A stretch of DNA of 64,000 nucleotides from Saccharomycopsis phalli (lineage: Eukaryota > Ascomycota > Saccharomycetes > Ascoideales > Saccharomycopsidaceae): NCBI GenBank assembly GCA_020342235.1, contig CP073216.1:1116001-1180000 (forward strand). The letters are read 5' to 3'. Both the position numbers and the translations under genes were made by a program. This document shows positions 8,325 through 18,583 of the stretch, one piece after another; position 1 is the first letter of the stretch; the number at the start of each line of letters is the position of its first letter. A model generated the notes under the pieces. It saw only the letters and a list, made by a program, of their open reading frames with translations. It was not told where the DNA came from and searched no databases.

Positions 8325-10628
8325 CTACTCATCCGTATTTTCCAACTTCTCTGGGTCAACATCCACCTCAATCTCATCCGAAATCCGATAATCCTTCACA
8401 TAATTGGAGATCCACAAGTCACCAAGAAACTCAGAAAGAAGCTTGGTATTGTCGTCAAACTCGACAATTTTACCCGCAAAATCAGGACTATAGTTATCCT
8501 CCTGAATAATCTGCTCGTCGTTCGAAATGTAAGCACACCACAAGTACCCCAAACACTCTGATCGTTTCCGCCACGACCTTTCCAACTCAACCGATTTCCC
8601 CTTGGCTAGTGACAGTCTGTACATGCGGATATCGACGGTAGGCAAGATCCCAAAGTTGATCCGCGTCGGCAAGTTGTAAAAGTACTTTAGTTTCTTCTGC
8701 AAGAGCACAGAGTCCTTCTTCAATCCAAAGAACTTGCGCCACTTGTACGACTTGCTGTCCATCTCATATGTGTTCAAGTTCTTGCAATTCTTGAACCCGG
8801 AGTTGAGCCAGAGTAACTTCCCATGTTCGTCAACATGTCCTGGATGTGACGAACACACCTCCTTCAGGAACTTGGACGCCCGGGAAAACCGCAAATTGTT
8901 GGCACTGAGCTCGCCTACTGCGTATGCCGAGTCGTGGTTGAACTCAAAATCGTCGTCTCCTGCCACCACTAGTCCGAGCCAAAACAACTCCTTGTCGCCC
9001 CACACTCGTTTTGACACTGGCTCGAATAGCTGGAGCTGCATGATCATCAAGAGCCCGCTCAAATGCCGCGTCTTGTCCAAGACGACCAAGCCAGCTTCCA
9101 TGTAATGGAGGTAGTCGTACTTGAAGAAACGGCTTTCCAAGGTCTTGTTTGACGGGAGCCCGACGCCAAATAAATGGTGGTCGATCTCAGCCGGCAAGAT
9201 CCGTCGGAAGAAGGCGGCGTCGCTGGTCTTTAGATGCTCGTACTGCTCACGGTCTTTGAAGAAAAACGTGCCTGTGCGGTTGTACTGCTGCGAATGGAAG
9301 AAATCTTCGGGGCTAATCATTGGAATCGCATCTGTGTCCATGAGAATCATCTCCTGGAACGAATTGAAGAACGTCGCGAGTAACTTGTTGGCGTACTTGT
9401 CAAAAAACCGAGTGTGAGAGTCGGAGATGCAATGCAGCACATCGACAAACCAGACTTGCTGCTTGGAAAACTCCGCCGACACAAGCCCAGCAACCTTGTT
9501 GTATGAGTACGGCAACTCGAGCTTGCTCCGAGCCACGTCGATGATCTTCTCGCGACTGGACTTCAGGAGATCGCCCTTGTGGACTATTTGGATGGGCAAC
9601 TTGTTGTTGAGTGCCCGAAGCACCTTCACGAGGTTTAGAAGATCGGAAACGTGCCTGTCGCTTGCACTGACCACGATTCCTTTACCCACAAACTTTGACT
9701 TGGCATTGTTGACCAAGCAAGTCTGCTGTTTCCCATGGTGCTCTGTCGCGCTCTCTGGCTCTTTTTTGTGGTCTTGCGAGCTTTCCAGGGCCTCATTGGG
9801 TAGCAGCACCTCGTTCTCGTTGAATTGGTACCCCAAATGGTTCAGCGTGACGTAGAAATTGTCCTCGGAAACATCGTCCAGATCAGGAAACACACTGGGA
9901 AAGTCTTCGTGGACGTCGCCGTTCCACTTTTCAAACACAGGTGATCTCCCAGTTAGCCATGGAAACAACTTTTGTTCAAGCGACTCGCAGTCATGAGGCA
10001 CACGATTCTCGACATGGCACTTTCCATACACACGGATATGGGTCAATCCCTCGACAACATCGTCGTCCACGATCTTGTTTCGCTTTAGACTCTCCTGGTA
10101 GTCCAACCGAAACTGGTCGATCATTTCTGCCGGGACCGGGGTTAGCAACTCGAGCTCCTTCAACTGCTCAGAAGCATCACCAACGTCCGGATTCTCCTTG
10201 AGGAATTTCTCGCGCTTGATCTCAAACGCCTGGGCCTTGTACTCCTGCATCTTGTTGGACAAGTATACGTCAATATCCAACTCGTCTCGGTTGTACCGCA
10301 CCGCGTCCATCTCGATCGGCACGATGTTTTTGTCCACCGAGCTGAAATAAACACGGCATTTTTCCTCAAGACTGGCACCACGCGCCTGAAGTACCGCCTG
10401 GTATCCCTTGGTTATGTCTTTAATTTGCCAGAGATCAGGTGCAAGGTTTCTCTGGATGGAAAGCAACTGGTACAATGCAATGAGGAGCACTGCAACTAGG
10501 AACAAGCCTTTGCGAAACCTCTTGAAGAAGAGGAAATGGATATTGCCGAGCCGCAAGATGGGCGCGGTTATTTTGTTTGTGAGCTGGTTTGCCCGTAGTT
10601 TGGCCAAGGCATTGCTCACAATATACAT
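8325..10628 (-). CDS. MNN1: Golgi mannosyltransferase, MNN1/GT71 family
   Basis: A 767-residue type II membrane protein of the Mnn1/Mnn2-type mannosyltransferase family (GT71, Mannosyl_trans3 domain). A short basic N-terminal tail precedes a single hydrophobic anchor at about residues 40-58 (LFLVAVLLIALY), then a stem and a lumenal catalytic domain. The conserved stretch LRALNNKLPIQIVHKGDL and the MDTDAIP motif, whose acidic residues at about 431 and 433 form the metal/GDP-mannose DxD site, are present. So is the C-terminal block KLLWLNSGFKNC typical of Mnn1. Length matches S. cerevisiae Mnn1 (762). Family members add alpha-1,3- or alpha-1,2-linked mannose to N- and O-glycans in the Golgi; linkage cannot be decided by eye, so the symbol is a best guess. 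The start ATG is confirmed at 10626-10628. Confidence 0.85.
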   Translation of the reverse strand: MYIVSNALAKLRANQLTNKITAPILRLGNIHFLFFKRFRKGLFLVAVLLIALYQLLSIQRNLAPDLWQIKDITKGYQAVLQARGASLEEKCRVYFSSVDKNIVPIEMDAVRYNRDELDIDVYLSNKMQEYKAQAFEIKREKFLKENPDVGDASEQLKELELLTPVPAEMIDQFRLDYQESLKRNKIVDDDVVEGLTHIRVYGKCHVENRVPHDCESLEQKLFPWLTGRSPVFEKWNGDVHEDFPSVFPDLDDVSEDNFYVTLNHLGYQFNENEVLLPNEALESSQDHKKEPESATEHHGKQQTCLVNNAKSKFVGKGIVVSASDRHVSDLLNLVKVLRALNNKLPIQIVHKGDLLKSSREKIIDVARSKLELPYSYNKVAGLVSAEFSKQQVWFVDVLHCISDSHTRFFDKYANKLLATFFNSFQEMILMDTDAIPMISPEDFFHSQQYNRTGTFFFKDREQYEHLKTSDAAFFRRILPAEIDHHLFGVGLPSNKTLESRFFKYDYLHYMEAGLVVLDKTRHLSGLLMIMQLQLFEPVSKRVWGDKELFWLGLVVAGDDDFEFNHDSAYAVGELSANNLRFSRASKFLKEVCSSHPGHVDEHGKLLWLNSGFKNCKNLNTYEMDSKSYKWRKFFGLKKDSVLLQKKLKYFYNLPTRINFGILPTVDIRMYRLSLAKGKSVELERSWRKRSECLGYLWCAYISNDEQIIQEDNYSPDFAGKIVEFDDNTKLLSEFLGDLWISNYVKDYRISDEIEVDVDPEKLENTDE

Positions 10629-11408
10629 CCCGAGTTTATCAAGCCAGGATCAGCACGGATCCGATTATCTTCCAAGTACTGTCTAGTCGAAAGTCCGTTT
10701 AAAGCCGCGGTTTCGAGTCGAGTTACTGTGTATATTTCCTCGAGACTTGCGTTGAGTGATTTGCGTTTTACAAGCTGTCCTCGTGATTACTTGGCAATAG
10801 TCAGGCAATGATATTGGTAGTGAATGGTGGAATGGTGGAATTATTTGAAAATTATTTAGAAATTATTCAGAATTATTCGAAAATCGATTAGAAATTATTC
10901 AAAATTATTCGAAAATCGCTTAGAAATTATTCAAAATTATTCGGCAGTGATTTGCAAGTCAAGGTCAAATGCTTGGTTTAGACAATATTTACATTGTTTG
11001 AGGACCGTTGGAGGACCGTTTGGTGCGTGCAAAGTCCATCGGGCACAATATTTACCGGAGATTTGTTTACAACACCTTTTGACTGGATGTATTATTTGAC
11101 TAGTGTATTCTAAAACTGCACTCAGGTAGCATCTCAGCCACCAGGTTCGATTATCCCAAATAAGCCTCTTATTTCGCCTAATCTGCCTACTGATGCTCTG
11201 AAACTGTTGACAATCTCACTTTCCCTTCCATTCCCATCTCCCTATTCCACTCCATTAACTTTCATTTCCCTTCCATTCCCTTTCATTTCCACCCTCCATT
11301 TTCTACCCTCCATTTTCTACCATGATAACTCACCATGATTTATACCCACTCATGCAGCCCCATGTACACGCATCCTGTGAAATGATACCGTAACATTGCT
11401 CCAGCACA
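10629..11408. other. divergent intergenic region MNN1-like / TGL1-like
   Basis: Shared 5' region of two divergently transcribed genes. It contains a 32-bp minisatellite (10857-10944) and a C/T-rich stretch with repeated TTCCATTCCC-like words at 11220-11320, just upstream of the lipase gene. No gene seen. Confidence 0.7.
10857..10944. repeat. 32-bp tandem repeat, about 3 copies
   Basis: Units of TAGAAATTATTCAAAATTAT plus 12 further bases start at 10857, 10889 and 10921. Confidence 0.93.
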
Positions 11409-12755
11409 ATGGCTATTCTGAATCTACTTCTCCAGTTGGTCTCAATATGCTTCTATGTTCCCTTGCAGATCCTCCAATATGTATTTGACACCGCCATCTT
11501 ATCCGCAGCTATCCGCCGTGCCACTCCTGATAACGTCACGCTGAAACAGGCCCAGGACGACGGATCAGTCTCGGAGAACCAAAGACGACAGAAGATCATC
11601 CAGGCACTAGATATCATTGATATATTGCACTCGCACGTCAATAACAACGGCAAGTTCGTATACAAATGCCATGAGTACGTCGTCCAGACCAAGGATGGGT
11701 ATCTTTTGGCCATCCATCGGTTGATCAACGTCGAGCAAAGGCAAGCTAATAAGCCGGTGGTGTATTTCCATCACGGCCTACTCACCAGCAGCGAGTTGTT
11801 TGTGTTGGGCGATACCCACGAGAAAAACTTGCCCTTGTTACTTGCAGACAATGGCTATGACGTCTGGCTTGGAAATAATCGCGGCAACAAGTACTCCAGG
11901 AAGCATGTCAACTTGCCAGCCAGCTCAAATAGATTCTGGGATTACTCCTTGGATGAGTTTGCCTTGTTTGACATCCCCGACACCATCGACTACATCTTAC
12001 AAGTCACAGGCAGTCCCAACTTAACATATATAGGCTTCAGCCAAGGATCGGCTCAGGCAATTGCCTCTCTCTCGTTAAATCCGCGTCTTAACAAGTCCAT
12101 CAGCTTGTTTGTTGGATTATCACCAGCCATGGTGCCCAGAGGAATCAACAACGCGGTTTTTAACACTTTTGTCGGGGCCGCGCCCTCGTTGTTGTTTAAA
12201 ATATTCGGCCAGCGTGCAATCTTGCCTTCTGTGGTGTTTTGGCAGAAGCTTTTGGGGCCACGGTACTATCAAAGAGTCGTCGACACCTCTCTTAAGATCT
12301 TGTTCAACTGGGACCTGCAAAACGTCAGTGAGAGCCAAAAACAGTTGGGATATCCGCATTTATTCTCACCGAGCAGTGTCAAATCAGTGGTTCATTGGTT
12401 TCAGATCATCACCAGTCACAGATTTCAAATGTATGATGAAGGGGGGACTTCTACATTGACAAAGCTCAGTGCTACTGATTTAAAAAACCACCGTGTTGCG
12501 CCTTTTCCCGTCCAGTCCATCACTACACCGGCTCTTCTCATCTATGGTGAGAATGATATGCTAATTGATATTGAGTTTACCAAAAAGTCCCTTGATAGCT
12601 GCTCGAGTCTAGAGATTATTGGTCTCAAAGGATTTGAGCATATGGATGTTTTGTGGGCTAATGATGTGGAGAAGTTGGTATTTGTGCCCATTATGGAGAA
12701 GATGTTGGATGTTGAAAGGAACGAGTTGTTTCTTGGTGATGGTGAGAAGTGTTGA
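11409..12755 (+). CDS. TGL1: steryl ester hydrolase / acid lipase, Tgl1-Yeh type
   Basis: A 448-residue alpha/beta hydrolase of the lysosomal-acid-lipase family, which in yeast comprises Tgl1, Yeh1 and Yeh2; these release sterols and fatty acids from steryl esters at lipid droplets or the plasma membrane. The N-terminal 30 residues are hydrophobic, suggesting membrane or droplet anchoring. An acid-lipase N-terminal block (FVYKCHEYVVQTKDGYLL), the oxyanion-region YFHHGLL and a WLGNNRGN motif follow. The nucleophile elbow is GFSQG with Ser at about 211; Asp383 (GENDM) and His411 (FEHMD) complete the probable catalytic triad. It is shorter than S. cerevisiae Tgl1 (548), mostly at the C terminus. 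Assignment among the three yeast paralogues is uncertain; the family call is firm. Confidence 0.85.
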   Translation: MAILNLLLQLVSICFYVPLQILQYVFDTAILSAAIRRATPDNVTLKQAQDDGSVSENQRRQKIIQALDIIDILHSHVNNNGKFVYKCHEYVVQTKDGYLLAIHRLINVEQRQANKPVVYFHHGLLTSSELFVLGDTHEKNLPLLLADNGYDVWLGNNRGNKYSRKHVNLPASSNRFWDYSLDEFALFDIPDTIDYILQVTGSPNLTYIGFSQGSAQAIASLSLNPRLNKSISLFVGLSPAMVPRGINNAVFNTFVGAAPSLLFKIFGQRAILPSVVFWQKLLGPRYYQRVVDTSLKILFNWDLQNVSESQKQLGYPHLFSPSSVKSVVHWFQIITSHRFQMYDEGGTSTLTKLSATDLKNHRVAPFPVQSITTPALLIYGENDMLIDIEFTKKSLDSCSSLEIIGLKGFEHMDVLWANDVEKLVFVPIMEKMLDVERNELFLGDGEKC

Positions 12756-15193
12756 GATTTATGGTGGCATTATAGATTTGATTTCCAATTGCATAATTGA
12801 CTTCCTAAATTAAATAAATCATTCAATAAATATATCATGCGAATATTATCCAAATCATGTCACATTCAACACGTTGGCAAAAAATCTCCCGGGTGTGAGT
12901 CGAACACACGATCTCAAGATAAATGTGATACATTACAGTCTTGCGCCTTAAACCAACTTGGCTACCGAGAGTACTTCGAATTGTAAAAAATAAACTTCAT
13001 ATTATATTCTTTATGTTTTCAGTTAGAAAGTTTGACAGCTAATATGATTGGCTACAGGGTGACTGTACAAGTAATGACAATAATATATGGTATGTTACAG
13101 TACTAGGTAAACAGAGAGATGCAAGTATCAATCTATACCCCCATGGAATATGAAATAATCCTAGATTAATAGGAGATGGCCCAGCTTCCATTACAGTTCC
13201 TCTTTTTCCTTCCCATAGGTTTCTTTAATACAGCAAGCCTTTTCCTTGGCTCGTCATCTTGTGACAGAATTCGAGGTCCGTCATGTTGTCTATTTAGGTC
13301 CTGCTCACAACTCTCTCGTTTTCTAGGCTGCCGGGAAATATAACTAATGATTGATTGTGCTGTAAAAAAGGGCTTAATGTCTTGAGAATTTGCCAACTTG
13401 AATGATGAGTGACGGCGCAAAAGCCACTAGATAAAACTGCAAAGTCTAATGTAATTCAGCACCGACGGATATGCTTATTTTCCAATTCACATCGTCATAT
13501 GCCTTGTTTGATTATTATACAATGTGGTGAACAATAGTATCCTATTGAATAGACTTTTCCAGTTTTGAATAGAAGACACCATGCTGAATCAGCCAAGAAC
13601 TTGGCTGCTGCAAATTGCGGTTGTGTAAGCTACACGGTTATATCGTGTCGACACTCCCACAATGGGATAAATGATAATATAATGTATTTCCAACGTTATT
13701 ACATTTTTACGATACCAAAGCATCACCCATGGATACGATTGTCCGATTGCCAGCGTACTCTACATTGTGTAAAAGCTGATCTTTATTTAAATTGATGTCT
13801 TTAATTTGTGGGAGACGTGTATCTTGGCAATGTGCCTATACCTGAAAAAAAATCCATGATATCATGAATACAGAATGGGTACCTCGCCAATGTATGCAAG
13901 GGCACGCTTTTAAGAGGCGCAGTCATATCGCAACTAGATACGACAAGATGAAACTGAGCTGATCCACACAATGCAGAACTGTTAGCTCAAAAGAGGGATT
14001 TAATTAATTATGATTTTCCGCTATTGTAGCGTACATGACAGTACGGCAAGATACACCAAGTAACTCGCATAAACAATTGCACTTATTATCTTAGCTGCAC
14101 GATTTCCCTTGAAAGATTTCTAGCCCACCAACAACGCATCGATACTGGTGGAGTGATTCTTTTATTAATAGGATCGCCGATCTTGGATCTTTCGCATAGG
14201 GCAACCTTACTCGGAACTTGTCACGTCAATTGTCGTCTGTAGGAAGATTAATTTCAAATGATACTCTCAAAAAAATCGGAATTATGGTAAAAATGCAGTA
14301 ACAAGAATTCCTTACATGATGAATGGCATCCTATGTTCAACTGGTGCATTGGTTGGATATTGCTTGTAATTGCCATGTATACACAAGGTAAGTATTTTAG
14401 GCTCTTTATGGTATCATCCAATGGCAAACATCACTAAGCACAGTATTCGGCATTTCACAATTTAAAATACAATGTCCTTGAATTGCTAGTATATTAGATT
14501 GCTACTCCAGTCGGTGGCTGATATGAGTTCACTGTGAGCCATGAGTAGATTCAGTAGCGAAAATAAATGAAGGTATATAATTTTTAAAGTATATGAATCA
14601 GCAAGAGGGTTGACTGGATGTCACTGAATCATCAATACGGTTGGCTGAACGCAATCAATAAGGTTGACTGTTAGACTACTCGATTAGCCACTTCCAGGGT
14701 ATTAAGATTTAGTACCACGGTTTATTTCTTGCCTTAGCCAATATCTCTTCCCAATCAGAAAGACGTTCCAATATTTTGTAGCCGTTAATCTTGTTACTTC
14801 ATTTGGACATAATTTATCCTCTCTAGTCACATTTACTGCATACAAAATGATGCTAACGTAGGTTGTGCCGATAGCAGCATTGTGATTTGTAAATTCCTCC
14901 GAGTAATCAATATTGTGTTGAAGGAAACCACACCGGTACCATGAGCAATTATTCCAGTTGCAAAACTCTAGAACAAACAAAAATAGTCATTGAGACAAGT
15001 AGACAAGATCAGAGAAAAGATTGCAATCTAGTACTATACCACGCTATTCACACTTGTATACGATAAATCAATCACACTAATGTGACTCTAGAGGTAACCA
15101 TACTAAAACGCCACGGGCCATGTATTATCCAAGAATAGCTGGAGTAAACCCCATAAAAGGTGATAGTTTCCCACAGACTTGGTTATCAACATT
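12756..15193. other. long intergenic region around tRNA-Tyr
   Basis: Apart from tRNA-Tyr (12885-12971) no gene is supported. Two short minus-strand open frames (13166-13420, basic residues, no ATG at its 5' end; 14702-14980) show no recognisable domain. No minisatellite of note. The DUF1996 gene promoter presumably lies at the right end, with a TATA-like CATAAAAGG at about 15151. Confidence 0.6.
12885..12971 (-). tRNA. tRNA-Tyr (GTA) with intron
   Basis: The minus strand folds as a cloverleaf. Acceptor CTCTCGG pairs with CCGGGAG, discriminator A. The D arm AGCCAAGTTGGTTTAAGGC, anticodon stem CAAGA/TCTTG, loop CTGTAA and T arm with GTTCGACT are present. Anticodon GTA. A 12-nt intron (TGTATCACATTT) follows position 37, as in fungal tRNA-Tyr genes. 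An oligo-T terminator follows (A run at 12879-12884 on the plus strand). Confidence 0.96.
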
Positions 15194-16798
15194 ATGAAGA
15201 CCAATAGTATCATAAGTGCTGCAATCTTTGTATCTCTAGCTTCTGCCTTTTGGAGAATGCCGGTTCAGGCTCCGATTCTCTATGGTCGGCTTGATCCGAT
15301 TCTCAATCCCGGTGGATTCTCGCCACATGACCATGTTATCTTTGGTGGTACTGGATTCAATGCCGATGAGACTTATGAGGACACTCAGAACGCCAATGAC
15401 ACCACTGCGGTTGTCACTGTGGACAAGTCCAACTACTGGGTCCCAACGTTGCATTTCTGGGATTCCTCCAAGGAGGAGGACCAATTCACCTCAATAGAGC
15501 CAGTTGGCGGTCTCTTGGCCTACTATTTGCAACGGTACAACTCCGCGACCGATACCAAGTTGACTGCGTTCCCACCAGGATTCAGAATGGTCACTGGTGA
15601 CCCAAACCGTAGAAGTTTTGACCCAACTTCTCTTGAAGACAATGCCATCAATTTTGTGTGCTTGGGTCCAGATTACGATTACAACGTGGCGAACTTCTCG
15701 TTTCCTGGGTTGACCTGTGACAATGGTTTCCGTCAACAAATAGTCTTCCCATCGTGTTGGGACGGCGAGAACCTCTATCTTCCGGATAGTAATCACATGG
15801 CATACCCAGATGGTGTTGACAATGGAGTGTGTCCTGAGACCCATCCGGTTAGAATGCCAACCTTGTACTATGAGGTTACCTGGAATATTGCTGCGTTTAA
15901 GGACCAATGGGAAAGTGCCAGTGCTGCCAATGCACAGTATGCGGCGGACCATAATGTGTCGTATCCAAATGGAATAGCGCACCCGCTTGTTTGGTCTACT
16001 GGTGACCCAACTGGCTACTCTTCGCATGGTGACTTCTTTAACGGATGGGATGTCAACATTCTCCAAGAGGCAGTTGACACATGTACCAACCAGTCTGGTG
16101 AAATTGAAGACTGTCCTGTATTTGCTGGCCACTTGCAGGGATATGATGTCGCTGGGACGTTTAGCATCCCACTGCCTATTGAAGAAGAAGGATTTGGGAC
16201 ATTTTCCACCTTGCCAGGGAACAATCCGATTCAATTTGGGCCTGGTGAGGCAACTGAGTATCCAGATAAGCCTGCTAACTGGGTCAGTTCTCTGACGACT
16301 TCTACTTCTTCGACTGCAACTGCAACTGCTTCGCTTAATTCTACCATTTTGACTATTTCTTCTGCTGCCTCTTCTTCTGCTACTGCTTCGCTTAATTCTA
16401 CCATTTTGACTACCATTTCTTCTGCTGCCTCTTCTTCTGCTACTGCTTCGCTTAATTCTACCATTTTGACTACCATTTCTTCTGCTGCCTCTTCTTCTGC
16501 TACTGCTTCGCTCAATACTACCATTTTGACTACCATTTCTTCTTCTTCTTCTTCTTCTTCTTCTTCTTCTTCTTCTTCTTCTTCTGCTGCTACTTCTGCC
16601 GCTGCTTCGTTTAATACTACCATTTCAACTGCTACCATCTCTTCTGCTAATTCTACCATCTCTTCTGCTAATTCTACCATCTCTTCTGCTAATTCTACCA
16701 TTTCTACTACCACTTCATTGCTGCAAGGCGCAACAATGACTTTGACATCAAGCAGCAAGAGAAGATCAGTCAAGAACTGCGGCTGTACTCGCTCATAA
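15194..16798 (+). CDS. secreted DUF1996 protein with Ser/Thr-rich repeat tail
   Basis: A 534-residue protein of the fungal DUF1996 family, of unproven biochemical role. Residues 1-18 (MKTNSIISAAIFVSLASA) form a signal peptide. The DUF1996 core follows (about 19-370). Family hallmarks include FWRMPVQAPILYGRLDPI, a DHVIFGG-type histidine motif, FPPGFRMVTGD, the paired cysteines of VFPSCWDGENL and STGDPTGYSSHGDFFNGWD. Residues about 375-515 are low-complexity Ser/Thr/Ala with N-glycosylation sites (LNST, ANST) in 60- and 21-base tandem repeats, typical of O-mannosylated wall proteins. The C terminus is basic and polar, so no GPI signal is seen. The ATG at 15194 is chosen because translation from it begins directly with the signal peptide. 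Likely extracellular or wall-associated (inference). Confidence 0.85.
   Translation: MKTNSIISAAIFVSLASAFWRMPVQAPILYGRLDPILNPGGFSPHDHVIFGGTGFNADETYEDTQNANDTTAVVTVDKSNYWVPTLHFWDSSKEEDQFTSIEPVGGLLAYYLQRYNSATDTKLTAFPPGFRMVTGDPNRRSFDPTSLEDNAINFVCLGPDYDYNVANFSFPGLTCDNGFRQQIVFPSCWDGENLYLPDSNHMAYPDGVDNGVCPETHPVRMPTLYYEVTWNIAAFKDQWESASAANAQYAADHNVSYPNGIAHPLVWSTGDPTGYSSHGDFFNGWDVNILQEAVDTCTNQSGEIEDCPVFAGHLQGYDVAGTFSIPLPIEEEGFGTFSTLPGNNPIQFGPGEATEYPDKPANWVSSLTTSTSSTATATASLNSTILTISSAASSSATASLNSTILTTISSAASSSATASLNSTILTTISSAASSSATASLNTTILTTISSSSSSSSSSSSSSSSAATSAAASFNTTISTATISSANSTISSANSTISSANSTISTTTSLLQGATMTLTSSSKRRSVKNCGCTRS
16310..16703 (+). repeat. coding Ser/Thr/Ala repeats in DUF1996 gene
   Basis: Repeats of about 60 bases encoding SSAASSSATASLNSTILTT, then a (TCT)n polyserine run (about 16541-16584) and 21-base units encoding SSANSTI. 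Copy number is likely variable. Confidence 0.9.
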
Positions 16799-16850
16799 AG
16801 TTTTAATGACGAGATATTTGTGATGCTATTTGATTTTGCAATTATTTTGC

Positions 16851-16959
16851 ATATAATTCTACCATGTTCTGCGATAACTTTACATATAATTCTACCATGT
16901 TCTGCAATAATTTTACATATAATTCTACAATATTCTGCAACAAATTTACATATAATTCT
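16851..16959. repeat. 33-bp tandem repeat
   Basis: The word ATATAATTCT recurs at 16851, 16884, 16917 and 16950; each unit also carries a TGTTCTGC-like block. Confidence 0.92.
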
Positions 16960-17556
16960 CATGATTGTACAATTGTACCATTGACAACTCTGTTGACATC
17001 CCTGCAAAAACATGGATACTTGAAAATCACAGAGCCACTGTTGTGGGCCTCCAGATCAGGAAACCTGACGTCACTGGTAATTCAGGGTGGATAGAAAGAC
17101 ACTGGGGCTTTGTTGGACCTGATTAGACTTCTGTTTATGGAATGAGGCTTTAAATACGGCAAACCCTAAAATGGTAAATGGGGTTGTAAGCCAAACGTGG
17201 GTTCCATGACCCTGATATGAAGCTGTGTGTGGTTGTATCTGGACATGATAGTCATGAAATCAATGAAATCAATGAAATCAATGAAATCAATGAGATACCA
17301 ATGTAACGAATCAATGAGATATCAATGTAACGAATCAATGAGGTGGGGATTGTAGCACGCCATTTTGGAAAGTCAAGCGTGACCAGATGATGATGCAACA
17401 AGTGATGGTAAACTCCAGTGAAAAGTAACCAATGAGACAGAAATTACGGGTGGGTATACCAAACATGATCATTCCGATATTGGGTCTTCACATGCATGAG
17501 CTGGGATTCCAACCATAGTAGGTGTGGTGCCGAATTGGGATGATGATCTTGATATA

Positions 17557-17634
17557 CAATGGAAAGACACACTGGAAAGACACAATGGAAAGACACACTG
17601 GAAAGACACAATGGAAAGACACACTGGAAAGACA
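17557..17634. repeat. 13-bp tandem repeat, 6 copies
   Basis: Alternating CAATGGAAAGACA and CACTGGAAAGACA units, forming 26-bp dimers. Confidence 0.93.
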
Positions 17635-17826
17635 TGTCACACATCTAGGAGACTATAAAACAATGTACGTGAGCCACTGGGAAACTACAACGTGGATATG
17701 ATATTGGGGTAAATTGTTGCACAAGGAGAATACAGTTTTCGGGATGGAGGGGTCCTAAAGGGACGATTAGTCAGCGAGCCAAGCCCAGTTTGGCGGTGAG
17801 TGGCCAATGCGGCGAAGGAATATCGC

Positions 17827-17920
17827 GGTCCCTTGGCCCAGTTGGTTAAGGCGTGGTGCTAATACGGACACATAATGTTCAGTTACGCTAAGATCACCAG
17901 TTCGATCCTGGTAGGGACCA
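17827..17920 (+). tRNA. tRNA-Ile (AAT) with 20-nt intron
   Basis: Acceptor GGTCCCT pairs with AGGGACC, discriminator A. The D arm is TGGCCCAGTTGGTTAAGGC and the T arm contains CCAGTTCGATCCTGG. The anticodon stem TGGTG pairs with CGCTA only if a 20-base segment after position 37 is removed; loop CTAATA(A) then gives anticodon AAT. The same gene in S. cerevisiae has no intron. An eight-T terminator follows at 17922-17929. Confidence 0.92.
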
Positions 17921-18583
17921 ATTTTTTTTGGCACGCATTTTGGGTGGGACGTAGCGGGGTTTCCATCCAAAAGGGGAAGGGTGTCACGTGCCAAAAGCAA
18001 TGTGAAATCATCAAATCCAAGGTTTCAGATTTTGCACGGGTCATGTCAATCGGAGTAAGTGGACTGGGTACATGAAACTACCCGGCCGTGCCAAGCCAAG
18101 GTGGAAATAAGGTTTCGCGAGCCCGCCCCCCAGGCCGGTTGAGTTACCCTACGCGGGAGGGAGGGAGTAGTATTGTGTTGAAGGGATGTTGTAGGGATGT
18201 TGAAGAAGATGTTGTAGAAGATGTTAGAAGGTCTGCTGGTGAGGTATTTCAGGCCATTGTAGACAGGTTGCGCTGGAGATGGGGGATTTGTCTATCCATT
18301 TCCCTGGAGATTGTCGAGGCCCAGACACGCACGGCAGGGTAACCCCGGGCAGAAGATTGTGTTTTTCGTTATTACTTTTGTCCGTCCACCAGACACGAGT
18401 TGTTGAAACCGGCGCCGTTATTCGATCAAAGCCATTTACCAGGACACGCCCATCGGAGCCACGCACAGCAAGACAGGCCCGACACCACCTTCCGCCTCTC
18501 CTTGCACCACCAGCCACCTTTGCGACACCAGCCACTGCGCCTGTGCCACCCCAACCTGAGCCGTCGGAGCTTGTTCATGAGCC
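17921..18583. promoter_or_regulatory. long CYC8 upstream region
   Basis: About 660 bases between the tRNA-Ile terminator and the CYC8 ATG, G/C-rich (for example CCCGCCCCCCAGGCC around 18122) and containing short ATG-initiated open frames. A long regulated leader is plausible for a global corepressor; no specific site is assigned. Confidence 0.4.

Larger units (their letters stand above)
16799..17826. other. intergenic with minisatellites upstream of tRNA-Ile
   Basis: No gene. It contains a 33-bp unit x3 (16851-16959), short ATGAAATCA and 24-bp repeats (17240-17345) and a 13-bp unit x6 (17557-17634). Confidence 0.75.

Noticed and set aside
13166-13420. 84-codon basic minus-strand frame
   Set aside because: No ATG at its 5' end, no clear upstream exon, and no recognised family; kept only as part of the intergenic description.
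16231-17013. Minus-strand frame rich in Glu/Val/Met opposite the DUF1996 tail
   Set aside because: Antisense of Ser/Thr repeats plus the 33-bp array; no biological signature.
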